Assembly: GCA_040839025.1 (NCBI GenBank)
Contig: JBFPJN010000001.1
Span: 682,001-746,000 of the forward strand
DNA from: Alphaproteobacteria bacterium LSUCC0719
Lineage (GTDB): Bacteria; Pseudomonadota; Alphaproteobacteria; Puniceispirillales; Puniceispirillaceae
DNA: 64,000 nucleotides
Direction of reading: 5' to 3'
The notes below the pieces were generated by a model, which saw only the letters and a program-made list of their open reading frames with translations, was not told where the DNA came from and searched no databases. This document shows positions 39,505-48,862 of the stretch, in pieces. Both the position numbers and the translations under genes were made by a program. The first letter of the stretch is position 1, and each line of letters begins with the position of its first letter.

Positions 39505-40725
39505 ATGACAGTCTCCGCAACCGATATTCAGACAGCTTCCGAACACCTTGAAGGCCATATCATTCGGACACCCTTTGTTGCGGCACCGGCGCTGTCGGGC
39601 ATGCTTGGATGCGATATCAGGCTGAAGCTTGAAAATTTGCAACATACCTCGTCATTCAAGGCCCGCGGCGCCTTTATCGCCATGCGCGCCCTGCCCGACG
39701 AATCCCGCAAACGTGGTGTGATAACCATGTCGGCTGGCAACCACGCCCAGGCGGTTGCCTATCATGCACGCCAGATGGGGATCCCGGCGGTCATTGTAAT
39801 GCCGGCCCAGACCCCGTTCGCCAAGGTGTCACGGACCCGTGCCCATGGCGCCGAAGTGGTTCTGGAGGGCCGCAACCTGAATGAATGCGAGGGTCTCGTC
39901 AATCGCCTGATCGAGGAACGCGGGCTGTCTCTGATCCATCCCTATGATGACGAGCTGGTGATGACCGGCCAGGGTTCGGTCGGTCTGGAGATGCTGACCG
40001 AGGATGACAATCTTGATGCCATCGTCGTTCCGATTGGCGGCGGCGGACTGATTGGGGGCATTGCCACCATCGTGCGGGAACTCCGCCCGAATATCAGGAT
40101 CTATGGTGTTCAGACCGAACTCTATCCGGCGATGAAGCTTGCCGTTGCCAATCAGGACATCGTCTGTGGCGGCGAGACACTTGCCGAAGGCATCGCTGTC
40201 AAGAAACCCGGAGGCGTCACCAGACCGGTTGTCGCCAATCTGGTCGATGACATTCTGCTGGTGAACGAACAATCCCTTGAATGGGCCGTCGGCAGCCTGA
40301 TTGAACAGCAGCGCGTTGTCGCCGAAGGTGCCGGCGCTGCCGGCATTGCCGCTCTCTACCAGCATCGCTCGTCATTCGCCGGCAAGAAGGTTGGGGTTGT
40401 AATCTGCGGCGGCAATATAGACCCGCGTCTGCTGGCATCGATCCTGAATCGCAACATGGCAAGCGACGGCAGGCTGGCAAGACTGCGGATCGACATCTCG
40501 GACGAGCCGGGAATGCTGGCCGCCATCACAGCATCGATCGGACGATGCGGCGGCAATATCGTCGAAATCTATCATCAGCGTCTGTTCTATGACGTGCCTG
40601 CCAAGCTTGCCAAGATCGACGCCGTTGTCGAAACACGGGGGCCAGATCATGTCGACGAGATCATCGCCGATCTGAAGGCGGCCAACTTCATTGTTCATCA
40701 GATGGATGACAGTTCCGGCGGCTAG
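39505..40725 (+). CDS. ilvA: Threonine ammonia-lyase with C-terminal ACT domain
   Basis: This is a fold-type II PLP enzyme of 406 residues. The PLP lysine is K52 (SSFKARGAF), the phosphate loop is GGGGLIGG, and SAGNHAQAVA is conserved. Residues about 325-400 form one ACT domain (LRIDISDEPGMLAAITASIG), the short TdcB/IlvA form with a single regulatory domain. It deaminates threonine to 2-oxobutyrate, for isoleucine or for catabolism. It lies 33 bases after hemB on the same strand. A second member of the family is at 55322. Confidence 0.9.
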   Translation: MTVSATDIQTASEHLEGHIIRTPFVAAPALSGMLGCDIRLKLENLQHTSSFKARGAFIAMRALPDESRKRGVITMSAGNHAQAVAYHARQMGIPAVIVMPAQTPFAKVSRTRAHGAEVVLEGRNLNECEGLVNRLIEERGLSLIHPYDDELVMTGQGSVGLEMLTEDDNLDAIVVPIGGGGLIGGIATIVRELRPNIRIYGVQTELYPAMKLAVANQDIVCGGETLAEGIAVKKPGGVTRPVVANLVDDILLVNEQSLEWAVGSLIEQQRVVAEGAGAAGIAALYQHRSSFAGKKVGVVICGGNIDPRLLASILNRNMASDGRLARLRIDISDEPGMLAAITASIGRCGGNIVEIYHQRLFYDVPAKLAKIDAVVETRGPDHVDEIIADLKAANFIVHQMDDSSGG

Positions 40726-40785
40726 CGTCGTGGGTGCGGCATCTGTTGCCTTGCCCTTGCATCGAAAACAGGACAGCCTTGCAGG

Positions 40786-41517
40786 ATGGATCAGGACAAA
40801 CGACTTCATCAGCTGCCACCATTACAGATGCGGCTCAGCATGCGATCGGACTGCCCTTATATCAGTGGGCGGACCGAACAGCGTGTTGCGGTCGATATAT
40901 CGGAAAATCCGCTATTGCATGATGAGCTGGCGCGCGCCGGTTTCCGCCGGGTTGAAAACTGGGTCTACAAGCCGGTCTGCCCGCAATGTCAGGCCTGTCT
41001 TCCCTGGCGGGTCGACACCGCGCGGTTCAAGCCCGGTCGCAATCTGTCCCGGATCCGGAAAACCAACCGTGATCTGACGCGGTCAATCGGGTCGATCCGC
41101 CCGACGAACGAGCAATACCGGCTGTTCCTTGACTATATTCGCGGGCGTCATCATGACGGTCAGATGGCGAATATGGGGCGTGATGATTTCATCGCAATGA
41201 TCGAGAACAGCCCGATTGAAACCTTCGTTGTCAATTACCGCAATGATGACGGACAGCTTGTCGGCTGCGTTCTTGCCGATGTTCAGGAAGACGGGCTGAG
41301 CGCTGTCTACTCCTTTTTCGACCCGGCGCAGGCCAACCGCTCGCTTGGCACCTTCATGATTCTTGATCTGATAGATTACGCGCAGGAACGCGGCATGCCG
41401 TGGCTGTATCTCGGCTATTATGTGCCAGGAAGCCAGAAGATGATGTATAAATCACGCTTCCAGCCAGCCGAAGTCTATATCGACGGGCGCTGGCGCGCCT
41501 ATGACGAAACCAACTGA
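40786..41517 (+). CDS. bpt: Aspartate/glutamate leucyltransferase (Bpt/Ate N-end rule enzyme)
   Basis: The protein has 243 residues. The N-terminal ATE domain carries the cysteine group CPYISGRTEQRVAVDI and CPQCQACLPWRVD. The C-terminal acyltransferase domain has SAVYSFFDP and WLYLGYYVPGS. It attaches leucine (or arginine) from tRNA to N-terminal Asp or Glu of proteins, marking them for ClpS-ClpAP. The ATG at 40786 is preceded by a close, weak AGG. It converges with parC, with a hairpin between them. Confidence 0.92.
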   Translation: MDQDKRLHQLPPLQMRLSMRSDCPYISGRTEQRVAVDISENPLLHDELARAGFRRVENWVYKPVCPQCQACLPWRVDTARFKPGRNLSRIRKTNRDLTRSIGSIRPTNEQYRLFLDYIRGRHHDGQMANMGRDDFIAMIENSPIETFVVNYRNDDGQLVGCVLADVQEDGLSAVYSFFDPAQANRSLGTFMILDLIDYAQERGMPWLYLGYYVPGSQKMMYKSRFQPAEVYIDGRWRAYDETN

Positions 41518-41526
41518 CCGCACCAC

Positions 41527-41543
41527 CACCTGACCGTCAGGTG
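41527..41543. terminator. Short inverted repeat between convergent bpt and parC
   Basis: CACCTGA (41527-41533) and TCAGGTG (41537-41543) form a 7-bp stem with a 3-base loop that overlaps the parC stop codon. It is G+C-rich but has no T-run on either side, so its role as a two-way terminator is tentative. Confidence 0.4.
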
Positions 41544-43759
41544 AAGCGCGCCGGGCGCGGAAACCCTGTCGGCGGCATCTTGCCGGCACCAGCCCGCTTG
41601 CCAAGCCAGTTTGTCAGATCCGTTTCGGTGCGGGTGCGCCCGCCTCCCGCCTTCCATGACAGGCCCTTTTCCGCGCTGTAGACGGTGACGTCGGCCAGAC
41701 CGCCATCCTTGAACCGTTGCAGGATCACACCCTTGCCGCGGCTCATTTCCGGCACTTCGGAAAGCGGGAACACCAACAGCTTGCGATTGACCCCGACCGT
41801 GGCGACCATGTCGCCATCGACAACACAGCAGGCAACAGCGCGCGCCGTGCCGGAAATGTTCAGAACCTGCTTGCCGGACCTTGTCTGCGCCAGCGCCGCT
41901 TCTGTTGGCACCACCAGACCGTGGCCAGTGCTGGCGGCAACAAGCAGTTGCTGTCCTTCGGCCTTCAGCAGGCGAACGATATCGACATCCGCCGGCAGAT
42001 CGACCATCAGGCTGACAGGTTCACCAAAGCCACGCCCCCGCGGCAGCTTGTCACCTGCCAGCGTGTAAAATCTGCCATTCTCGGCAAACAGCAGGATTTT
42101 GTCGGTTGTCTCGGCATGAAGGATAAAGCCGGGACCGTCGCCTTCCTTGTATTTGAATTCGGCCTCGAGATCCTGATGGCCCTTCATGGCGCGAATCCAT
42201 CCCTTTTCCGAACAGATCACCGTTATCGGTTCGCGCTCAACCAGAATTTCCGCAGCATCAAGGTCGATTTCAGGTGCTTCGGCGCAGTCGGTCCGGCGGC
42301 TGTCGGACCCGACAAAGCTGGCCTTCATTTCACGGATTTCGGCGGTAATTCGCTGCCATTGAAGTGACTTGTCACCAACAAGAGCGGCAAGTTCCTCGCG
42401 TTCGGCAATCAGACTGTCTCTTTCTGCCTTCAACGCCATTTCCTCAAGCCGGCGCAATGAGCGCAGGCGCATGTCGAGAATGGCAGTTGCCTGTGCATCC
42501 GTCAGCGAGAACCGTTCTACCAGCCTGACGCGCGGATTGTCCGCCTCGCGAATAATGGCGATGACTTCGTCAAGGTTGAGAAAGACGACAAGATAGCCTT
42601 CCAGAACCTCAAGCCGTGCCGCGATCTTGCCAAGCCGGAATTCCGAGCGCCGGACAAGAACAACGCGGCGATGTACCAGCCAGGCATTCAGCGCCTCGCG
42701 GAGCGTCATCACACCGGGCCGCCCGTCAGCATCGAGAACGTTGAGGTTCAACGGCACACGAGTTTCAAGATCGGTCAGCTTGAACAGGCTTTCCATCACC
42801 ACCTCGGGTTCAAGGCGTCGTGATTTGGGTTCAAGAACAATGCGAATGTCTTCAGCCGATTCGTCACGGATGTCAGCCAGAAACGGTACTTTCTTGGCCT
42901 GTAGCATGTCCGCCATGCGTTCAATCAGACGCGACTTCTGGACCTGATAGGGAATCTCGGTCACGGCAATCTGCCAGCCGCCACCCTTTTCCCTTTCCAC
43001 CGACCAGCGGGCCCGCACCCTGAAGCCACCGCGACCAGTGGCATAGGCCTCGCGGATCGTCGCCTCCGGTTCGACCAGAATGCCGCCTGTGGGAAAGTCG
43101 GGACCACGGACAAACTGCATGAGCGTATCGACCGAGGCATTGGGATGTTTGATCAGATGCAACGCAGCGTCGGCAAGCTCGATGATGTTATGGGGCGGAA
43201 TTGATGTTGCCATGCCAACGGCAATGCCCTGCGCACCATTGGCAAGCAGATTTGGAATCCCGGCCGGCAGCAGACTCGGCTCCTCGGATTCGCCATCATA
43301 GGTTGGCCGGAAATCAACCGTGTCCTCGTCGATCCCGTCAAGAAGCCGCTGTGCAACCTCGGTCATCCGTGCCTCGGTATAGCGCATGGCGGCAGCGTTA
43401 TCGCCGTCGATATTGCCGAAATTGCCCTGCCCGTCGACAAGCCGGTAGCGCATCGCGAATTCCTGCGCCAGACGCACCATGGCGTCATAGATGGCGGCGT
43501 CTCCATGCGGGTGGAATTTACCCATGACGTCGCCAACAACCCTGGCCGATTTCTTGAACCCCTGATCGGGATCGAGTCGAAGCTGCCGCATCGCGTAAAG
43601 CAAACGGCGGTGGACCGGTTTCAGACCATCGCGGACATCGGGAAGCGAACGCGAGGTAATGGTCGACAGCGCATAGGCAAGATAACGCTCGCTCAGCGCC
43701 TCGGAGAATGCCGTATCGACAATCTGGCCATCACCCTCGACTGTCACATCATCTGTCAT
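41537..43759 (-). CDS. parC: DNA topoisomerase IV subunit A
   Basis: The protein has 740 residues. The catalytic tyrosine is Y127 (AAAMRYTEARMT). The N-terminal winged-helix region has SLPDVRDGLKPVHRRLLYAM, and the C-terminal domain is the short ParC-type beta-pinwheel, not the full GyrA one. In the quinolone-interaction segment HPHGDAAIYDAM an alanine stands at the site of E. coli ParC Ser80. With ParE (not in the window) it decatenates replicated chromosomes. GAGGAG lies 10 bases before the ATG. Confidence 0.95.
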   Translation of the reverse strand: MTDDVTVEGDGQIVDTAFSEALSERYLAYALSTITSRSLPDVRDGLKPVHRRLLYAMRQLRLDPDQGFKKSARVVGDVMGKFHPHGDAAIYDAMVRLAQEFAMRYRLVDGQGNFGNIDGDNAAAMRYTEARMTEVAQRLLDGIDEDTVDFRPTYDGESEEPSLLPAGIPNLLANGAQGIAVGMATSIPPHNIIELADAALHLIKHPNASVDTLMQFVRGPDFPTGGILVEPEATIREAYATGRGGFRVRARWSVEREKGGGWQIAVTEIPYQVQKSRLIERMADMLQAKKVPFLADIRDESAEDIRIVLEPKSRRLEPEVVMESLFKLTDLETRVPLNLNVLDADGRPGVMTLREALNAWLVHRRVVLVRRSEFRLGKIAARLEVLEGYLVVFLNLDEVIAIIREADNPRVRLVERFSLTDAQATAILDMRLRSLRRLEEMALKAERDSLIAEREELAALVGDKSLQWQRITAEIREMKASFVGSDSRRTDCAEAPEIDLDAAEILVEREPITVICSEKGWIRAMKGHQDLEAEFKYKEGDGPGFILHAETTDKILLFAENGRFYTLAGDKLPRGRGFGEPVSLMVDLPADVDIVRLLKAEGQQLLVAASTGHGLVVPTEAALAQTRSGKQVLNISGTARAVACCVVDGDMVATVGVNRKLLVFPLSEVPEMSRGKGVILQRFKDGGLADVTVYSAEKGLSWKAGGGRTRTETDLTNWLGKRAGAGKMPPTGFPRPARFT

Positions 43760-43850
43760 GCGCGGTTAACTCCTCGGTCATCGCGGCGCTCGACACTGGC
43801 CTGCCCGATTAAGACAGGTCCAAGCCGCGAACGCCAATATATGGTCGGTT

Positions 43851-44597
43851 TTATACCGTGGAACCCCCATATATGCCAGCCACCATATCGGCCAATCGGC
43901 GACGTTGTGGCGGCAGATCGACATGATAGGAGGCAAAGACGCGGCGTTCCAGAAAATGTCCGGTCAGGGCAAGGCCGGCGTCAAAATCATGCCGGTTGCA
44001 GGCCACCCCGCCAAGAAACCGTGGCAGGGCGAGCATGCGACCGGTGAATTCACCGGCCTCCCCCTCGGACACGGCCCGGCCCGATTTCGGACTGACATGC
44101 GCCAGCCTTCCTGTCTGGCCGGTTACTGCGCAATGTTCCAGATCGAGCCGAAACCCGACAGATTGAAGCAGACCAAGCTCCCAGCGAATATAACCTTCGA
44201 GCCAGCGATTGTCCGGGTCTTCCAGACGCAGCAATTGCAACAGCGCGCCTGTCGCCTCGAACAACACCGGCTGTGCCTCGCGTTCGGGCAGGCTGCCATC
44301 CAGCAGCGCACAGGCCGATGCCACCGCAGACAGTCGCAACGCATCATCAAGGAGCAGCGCCGTTACCGGATCATCGAGTTCGATCGTGAACTGGCCAAGC
44401 TGTTCCACCAGCCGGGCACGCCAGCTGGCGCGCACCAGATTGCCGGGTTGCAGAACGCCGCGCATCTTTGCCGAGCTGGCGCCGCGGACAAGGCCGGCAT
44501 GCCGGCCCTGGGTTGCTGTCAGAACGCTGACAAGCGCGCTGTTTTCGCCATAGGGGCGGACCGATAATATCAGCGCCTCATCCGCCCATTCAGGCAT
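43851..44597 (-). CDS. recO: DNA repair protein RecO
   Basis: The protein has 248 residues. The OB fold forms the first 80 (EALILSVRPYGENSALVSVLT, then GNLVRASWRARL). A helical domain follows with the C-terminal CAVTGQTGRLAHVSPKSGRAV, which has only one cysteine of the zinc-finger pattern known from some RecO proteins. RecO loads RecA on SSB-coated gaps. The ATG at 44597 overlaps the era stop by 8 bases; the start at 44663 lies inside era and is rejected. Its place after era is conserved. Confidence 0.92.
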   Translation of the reverse strand: MPEWADEALILSVRPYGENSALVSVLTATQGRHAGLVRGASSAKMRGVLQPGNLVRASWRARLVEQLGQFTIELDDPVTALLLDDALRLSAVASACALLDGSLPEREAQPVLFEATGALLQLLRLEDPDNRWLEGYIRWELGLLQSVGFRLDLEHCAVTGQTGRLAHVSPKSGRAVSEGEAGEFTGRMLALPRFLGGVACNRHDFDAGLALTGHFLERRVFASYHVDLPPQRRRLADMVAGIYGGSTV

Positions 44598-45504
44598 TAT
44601 AATCCAGATCCCAGACCGAATAGCGCGCTGCATCGTCCATCCAGTCCTTGCGAACCTTGACATGGCTCATCAGATGGATGCGACGTCCAAGCGCCTCTTC
44701 AAGCTCGATCCGCGCCGACATGCCAATACGCCTGATTGTTGCGCCGCGCTTGCCAAGGATAATCCCGCGATGACCCTCGCGCGCCACATAGATCGACAGC
44801 CTTACCGTGGCACTGCCATCATCCAGTTCCTCCCATTTCTCGGTCTCGACGGTGAGTTGATAGGGAAGTTCCTGATGAAGGTTGAGAAACAGTTTCTCGC
44901 GCATGATTTCGGCCGCAAGAAGCCGCATCGGCATATCCGACAGATCATCCGGGTCAAACAGATACGGACCCTGTGGCATGCTGCCCGCCAGCCAGTCTCG
45001 CAGATCGTCGATGCCATTGCCCGTCGTGGCGGACACCATGAAGACACGTTCGAAGTCATATTTCTGCGACAGCTCGTTCGCGCGCTCCAGCAGCCGTTCC
45101 TGGGGCGCCAGATCAATCTTGTTCAGCACCAGCGATGCCCGGCGACCGGATTGCGCCAGTTCCTCGACAATGCGCATCGTATCCTCGTCAATCTCCCGCC
45201 GCGCGCAGTCGTGAAGCAGCAGCAACACATCGCCATCCTCGGCCCCTTTCCATGCGGCGCTGACCATTGCCCGGTCCAGACGTCGCTTCGGCTGGAAAAT
45301 CCCGGGGGTGTCGATGAAGATAATCTGTGACTCCCCTTCCATCGCAATGCCGCGAACGCGCGACCGGGTTGTCTGAACCTTTGGCGTCACGATCGACACC
45401 TTGGTACCGACCATGGCGTTCATCAGCGTCGATTTTCCGGCATTCGGGGCACCGATCAGGGCCACAAATCCAGCGCGCGTTGTCATCGATGCCGTGTCAG
45501 TCAT
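44590..45504 (-). CDS. era: GTPase Era
   Basis: The protein has 304 residues. The G domain has GAPNAGKST, the DTPG motif in FIDTPGIF and NKID, and the C-terminal KH domain has VAREGHRGIILGKRGATI. Era binds the 3' end of 16S rRNA during 30S maturation. The ATG at 45504 overlaps the rnc stop by 8 bases and has GGAG upstream; an in-frame ATG at 45516 is less well placed. It sits between rnc and recO with overlaps on both sides. Confidence 0.96.
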   Translation of the reverse strand: MTDTASMTTRAGFVALIGAPNAGKSTLMNAMVGTKVSIVTPKVQTTRSRVRGIAMEGESQIIFIDTPGIFQPKRRLDRAMVSAAWKGAEDGDVLLLLHDCARREIDEDTMRIVEELAQSGRRASLVLNKIDLAPQERLLERANELSQKYDFERVFMVSATTGNGIDDLRDWLAGSMPQGPYLFDPDDLSDMPMRLLAAEIMREKLFLNLHQELPYQLTVETEKWEELDDGSATVRLSIYVAREGHRGIILGKRGATIRRIGMSARIELEEALGRRIHLMSHVKVRKDWMDDAARYSVWDLDYNA

Positions 45505-46192
45505 CACCATCTCCATCTGCTATGATCGCCAGAAGGCGGGCAGCAGCACGCTGTTCGGCCTGTTTGCGCGACCCGGCGCTTGCCTCGGTTTCAGCAAACC
45601 CCTCGATTGATACGGCATAGGTCATTTCCGGCGCATGATCGGGTCCATGACGCGCCACAAGGCGATATTCGGGAAGCGCGATGCCCTTGCTCATGGCGAA
45701 TTCCTGAAGTCGCGATTTCGCATCCTTGTCATCCTTTGCCGGCGCTGCGGCGTCGAATGGCCAATGCGCCATCACCAGAGCCTGGACCGGCCCCATACCA
45801 CCATCGAGATAGATCGCCGCCATCAGGCTTTCGACAACGTCGGACAGGATCGATTCATTGGCATCGACATCCATACCGCTTTGCACCCTGATATGACTGG
45901 CCAGACCAAGGTGGCGCGCCACATCGGCCAATGTCGACTGTCTGGCAGCGGCGTGAAACCGCAGCGACAAGGCACCTTCATCATCATCCGGATGGGTGGC
46001 GTGGAAATGCGTCGCCAGAACAAGTCCAAGAACGCGGTCGCCAAGGAATTCCAGCCGTTCATAGGTAACGTCACGCAACTTCGCACTGGAATGTGTGAGC
46101 GCCTCGACAAGCAGGCGGCGGTCCGCGAATTTGTGCCCGATGATCTCTTCGAGCGCTGTCAAATCTTCATCCTGTGGGCGCGAACAGGTCAA
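45497..46192 (-). CDS. rnc: Ribonuclease III
   Basis: The RNase III signature is ERLEFLGDRVLGLVLA, with the second acidic site in VVESLMAAIYLDGG. A double-stranded-RNA-binding domain fills about the last 75 residues. The start is uncertain. A TTG at 46192 overlaps the lepB stop as TTGA (231 residues), and a TTG at 46162 with AGGA upstream would begin at the conserved domain. No in-frame ATG is suitable. RNase III processes rRNA and structured mRNAs. The operon is lepB-rnc-era-recO. Confidence 0.93.
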   Translation of the reverse strand: MTCSRPQDEDLTALEEIIGHKFADRRLLVEALTHSSAKLRDVTYERLEFLGDRVLGLVLATHFHATHPDDDEGALSLRFHAAARQSTLADVARHLGLASHIRVQSGMDVDANESILSDVVESLMAAIYLDGGMGPVQALVMAHWPFDAAAPAKDDKDAKSRLQEFAMSKGIALPEYRLVARHGPDHAPEMTYAVSIEGFAETEASAGSRKQAEQRAAARLLAIIADGDGDD

Positions 46193-46923
46193 GTAATGCC
46201 ATCCCCGATACGGCCATAGCGAATTGCGAACGGCCATTTCCAGACCTGCCACCAGCGGGCGGTGCCGTTATGGCTGAAGAACAGGAACTGCGCTTTGCCA
46301 ATCAGATTTTCAAACGGAACCATGCCAACAGACGTGGTACGGCTGTCATTCGAATTGTCGCGATTGTCGCCCATCATGAAGAAATGCCCGTCCGGCACGA
46401 CATAGGTTGGCGTGTTGTCGAGGATACCGCGATCCGTCATCTCGCGGATGCGATGCGTGCTGCCTTCGGGAAGGGATTCCAGATAATCATCATATTTCAT
46501 CACCCTGACGCCATTGGTTGCGGTGCCAACATCGGCATGCTGGCGCTGCACAGGCGTGTTGTTGATGTGAAGCACACCATCCCGAACGGCGACTTCATCA
46601 CCCGGAAGGCCGACAACGCGCTTGATGAAGGCAACGGATTCATTTTTTGGCTGGCGGAAAACAACGACATCGCCCCGTTCGGGTTCATCACCAAGAATGC
46701 GCCCGTCGAACGGGACAATGCCAAGCGGAAATGAATAGCGTGAATACCCATAGGAAAATTTCGACACAAACAGGTAATCACCAATCTTCAGGGTTGGGAT
46801 CATCGACCCGGAAGGAATGTTGAAGGGTTCGAAAAGAAACGATCGAAAACAAAGCGCCAGCGCACCGGCAATGATAATTGTACGGAATGGCTCGAAGCTC
46901 TTTTCCCTTTTCTTCGTACTCAT
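46189..46923 (-). CDS. lepB: Signal peptidase I
   Basis: The protein has 244 residues. An N-terminal membrane helix (TIIIAGALALCFRSFLF) is followed by the catalytic serine in IPSGSMIPTL and the lysine in AFIKRVVGLPGD. GDNRDNSNDSR near residue 195 is the third family box. It removes signal peptides from exported proteins at the inner membrane. The ATG at 46923 lies 25 bases after acpS; upstream in-frame starts fall inside acpS. Confidence 0.95.
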   Translation of the reverse strand: MSTKKREKSFEPFRTIIIAGALALCFRSFLFEPFNIPSGSMIPTLKIGDYLFVSKFSYGYSRYSFPLGIVPFDGRILGDEPERGDVVVFRQPKNESVAFIKRVVGLPGDEVAVRDGVLHINNTPVQRQHADVGTATNGVRVMKYDDYLESLPEGSTHRIREMTDRGILDNTPTYVVPDGHFFMMGDNRDNSNDSRTTSVGMVPFENLIGKAQFLFFSHNGTARWWQVWKWPFAIRYGRIGDGIT

Positions 46924-46948
46924 ACGTTTCGACCGGATCCTGTTGCTG

Positions 46949-47353
46949 TCATGTAACCTGTCTTTGCGCCGAAACCACCACGAAAGCAACCGCATAGGGC
47001 GGTTCGTCGCTGAGCGACAGGCTGGCTGCCGCGTTATACCCTTCAGGTGTCAGCCTCTCAAGCGCCGTTTTACACTGGCCGGTCAACAGCAGTTCGGGCG
47101 CGCCGTCGGCACGATTGATGATTTCAGCATCACGCCATCCCATCCCCTCGACCCCTGCCCCGGTCAACGCCTTGTAGACAGCTTCCTTGGCAGCAAACCG
47201 TTTCGCATAATACAGTCCCGGCTGGCCACGCTTGCTGGCCTCGGCACGTTCGGCATCGGTGAAGATTCTGTTCAGGAACCGGTCGCCAAACCGGTCGATC
47301 GAGCGCTGGATACGACGTTCATCCACAATATCTGTGCCAATGCCAAGGATCAC
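46949..47353 (-). CDS. acpS: Holo-[acyl-carrier-protein] synthase
   Basis: The protein has 134 residues of the short phosphopantetheinyl transferase family. The metal and CoA site residues are in [11 protein letters not shown] and [16 protein letters not shown]. It converts apo-ACP to holo-ACP with CoA. The start codon is GTG at 47353, which overlaps the pdxJ stop as GTGA. The pdxJ-acpS-lepB-rnc order is a known conserved cluster. Confidence 0.95.
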   Translation of the reverse strand: MILGIGTDIVDERRIQRSIDRFGDRFLNRIFTDAERAEASKRGQPGLYYAKRFAAKEAVYKALTGAGVEGMGWRDAEIINRADGAPELLLTGQCKTALERLTPEGYNAAASLSLSDEPPYAVAFVVVSAQRQVT

Positions 47354-48099
47354 GAAGCGCGCGCCTCATTCATCAGACGACGCATTCTTGCGATGGCGGC
47401 GTCCAATCCGACAAACAGGCTTTCACCCATCAGGAAATGCCCGATATTCAACTCATGCATCTGCGGAATGGCCGCAATTTGTCCGACCGTGTCAAAATCA
47501 AGCCCATGCCCGGCATGACATTCAAGACCCAGTGACTCGGCCAGCAAGGCGCCCGCCCTGATGCGCGCCAGTTCGGCATCACGCGTCTCGACATCATGGC
47601 AATAACGACCTGTATGAAGTTCGACAATATCCGCCCCAACCGCCGCCGCAGCGCGAATTTCCACCTCACTTGCCTCAATGAACAGTGACAGTCTGATGCC
47701 GGCATCGCGAATGCGGCTGAAAATCGGCTCCAATTCAGCCTCGCGCCCGGCAACAGCCAACCCGCCCTCGGTTGTCACTTCCTCGCGGCGTTCCGGCACA
47801 ATACATGCCGCATTCGGTTTGACCTGACATGCGATGTCGGCCATTTCCCGGGTTGCCGCCATTTCAAAATTCAACGGCAGCGAAATTGCCGCTTTCACGT
47901 CGTGGATATCCGCATCACGAATATGACGCCTGTCCTCGCGGAGATGGGCAGTAATGCCATCGGCGCCAGCCGCCTGCGCTGCCAGCGCGGCGCGAACCGG
48001 ATCAGGATTGCCGCCGCCCCGGGCATTGCGAAGCGTTGCAACGTGATCGATGTTGACACCAAGCCGAAGTGCATTTTTGGTCATGGGCCTGTCTTTCAT
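47350..48099 (-). CDS. pdxJ: Pyridoxine 5'-phosphate synthase
   Basis: This is a TIM-barrel protein of up to 249 residues. [17 protein letters not shown] near the start, HLREDRRHI with its catalytic His region, and [13 protein letters not shown] are PdxJ motifs. It joins 1-deoxyxylulose 5-phosphate and aminoacetone phosphate derivatives in the DXP-dependent vitamin B6 pathway. The ATG at 48099 overlaps the upstream gene's stop (ATGA); an ATG at 48084 is nearer the conserved start. Both follow similar AGGCCC sequences. Confidence 0.95.
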   Translation of the reverse strand: MKDRPMTKNALRLGVNIDHVATLRNARGGGNPDPVRAALAAQAAGADGITAHLREDRRHIRDADIHDVKAAISLPLNFEMAATREMADIACQVKPNAACIVPERREEVTTEGGLAVAGREAELEPIFSRIRDAGIRLSLFIEASEVEIRAAAAVGADIVELHTGRYCHDVETRDAELARIRAGALLAESLGLECHAGHGLDFDTVGQIAAIPQMHELNIGHFLMGESLFVGLDAAIARMRRLMNEARAS

Positions 48100-48788
48100 G
48101 GGCCTATCTTGCCTTTCTGTATTCCCTTGTGCGCCCGCTCTGCGTTTTTGTCATATCCGGGTGATCTGCCGGGAGGGTCTATATCAGGTGTGCCAGCCTG
48201 CCTGTTGTCGTTTTCCGATTGCAGGCCGGCACGCCGCAATCGCGCTGCCGCCAGACGTTTTGCCCGGTGACGGCGCCACCCGTCCACCGCCCAGTAGGTA
48301 AATCCGAAACTGGCAAACCAGGCAATCGTTCCCAGAACAAGACAGCCGACAATGATCGGCATGAAAAGCGCACCAATCAATGCCGCCGGATCGGCAATGA
48401 ACGCGTTCATGAAAGCGGGAAGCGTGCCACCGATGGAATTAACCGTGCCGCCGAATTCGGTAATGATAAAGGCACCCAGCCTGTAATCCAGATAGAAGAA
48501 CAGGGGAAACGTCCAGGGATTGCCAATGAAAGTGGCAAACAGACATGCCAGCAGATTGCCACGGGTCAGATAGGCCAGCATCATCCCGACCAGCAGATGC
48601 AGTCCCAGAAATGGCGTAAAGGAAACGGCCGCGCCCCAGGCCGCACCAGTCGCGATCGACAGGGTCGATCCGGGCATCCTCTTGATCCGCTGGATCAGGT
48701 AGGAAAACAGACGCCGAAAGCCCCTGGCCGGCCAGACGACACTGCGGACCTGGTCAATCCTTGATTGGGCGCGACGGCGTTTGAACAT
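48096..48788 (-). CDS. DUF2062 membrane protein
   Basis: The protein has 230 residues. Membrane segments lie at about 45-75 ([20 protein letters not shown] and beyond), 75-100, and 135-165. The DUF2062 hallmarks are [19 protein letters not shown] and [18 protein letters not shown]. The C-terminal 55 residues are polar and low in complexity. The family is widespread in Proteobacteria with no firmly assigned function. It overlaps pdxJ by 4 bases, which puts it in the pdxJ-acpS-lepB transcript. Confidence 0.85.
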   Translation of the reverse strand: MFKRRRAQSRIDQVRSVVWPARGFRRLFSYLIQRIKRMPGSTLSIATGAAWGAAVSFTPFLGLHLLVGMMLAYLTRGNLLACLFATFIGNPWTFPLFFYLDYRLGAFIITEFGGTVNSIGGTLPAFMNAFIADPAALIGALFMPIIVGCLVLGTIAWFASFGFTYWAVDGWRRHRAKRLAAARLRRAGLQSENDNRQAGTPDIDPPGRSPGYDKNAERAHKGIQKGKIGP

Positions 48789-48862
48789 AGGGCATCCCGT
48801 TCACTTTGAGGTGACAAATTCCGGCGTATATCCAGGGCATCTCGGAAAGCATGTTTTCAGCG

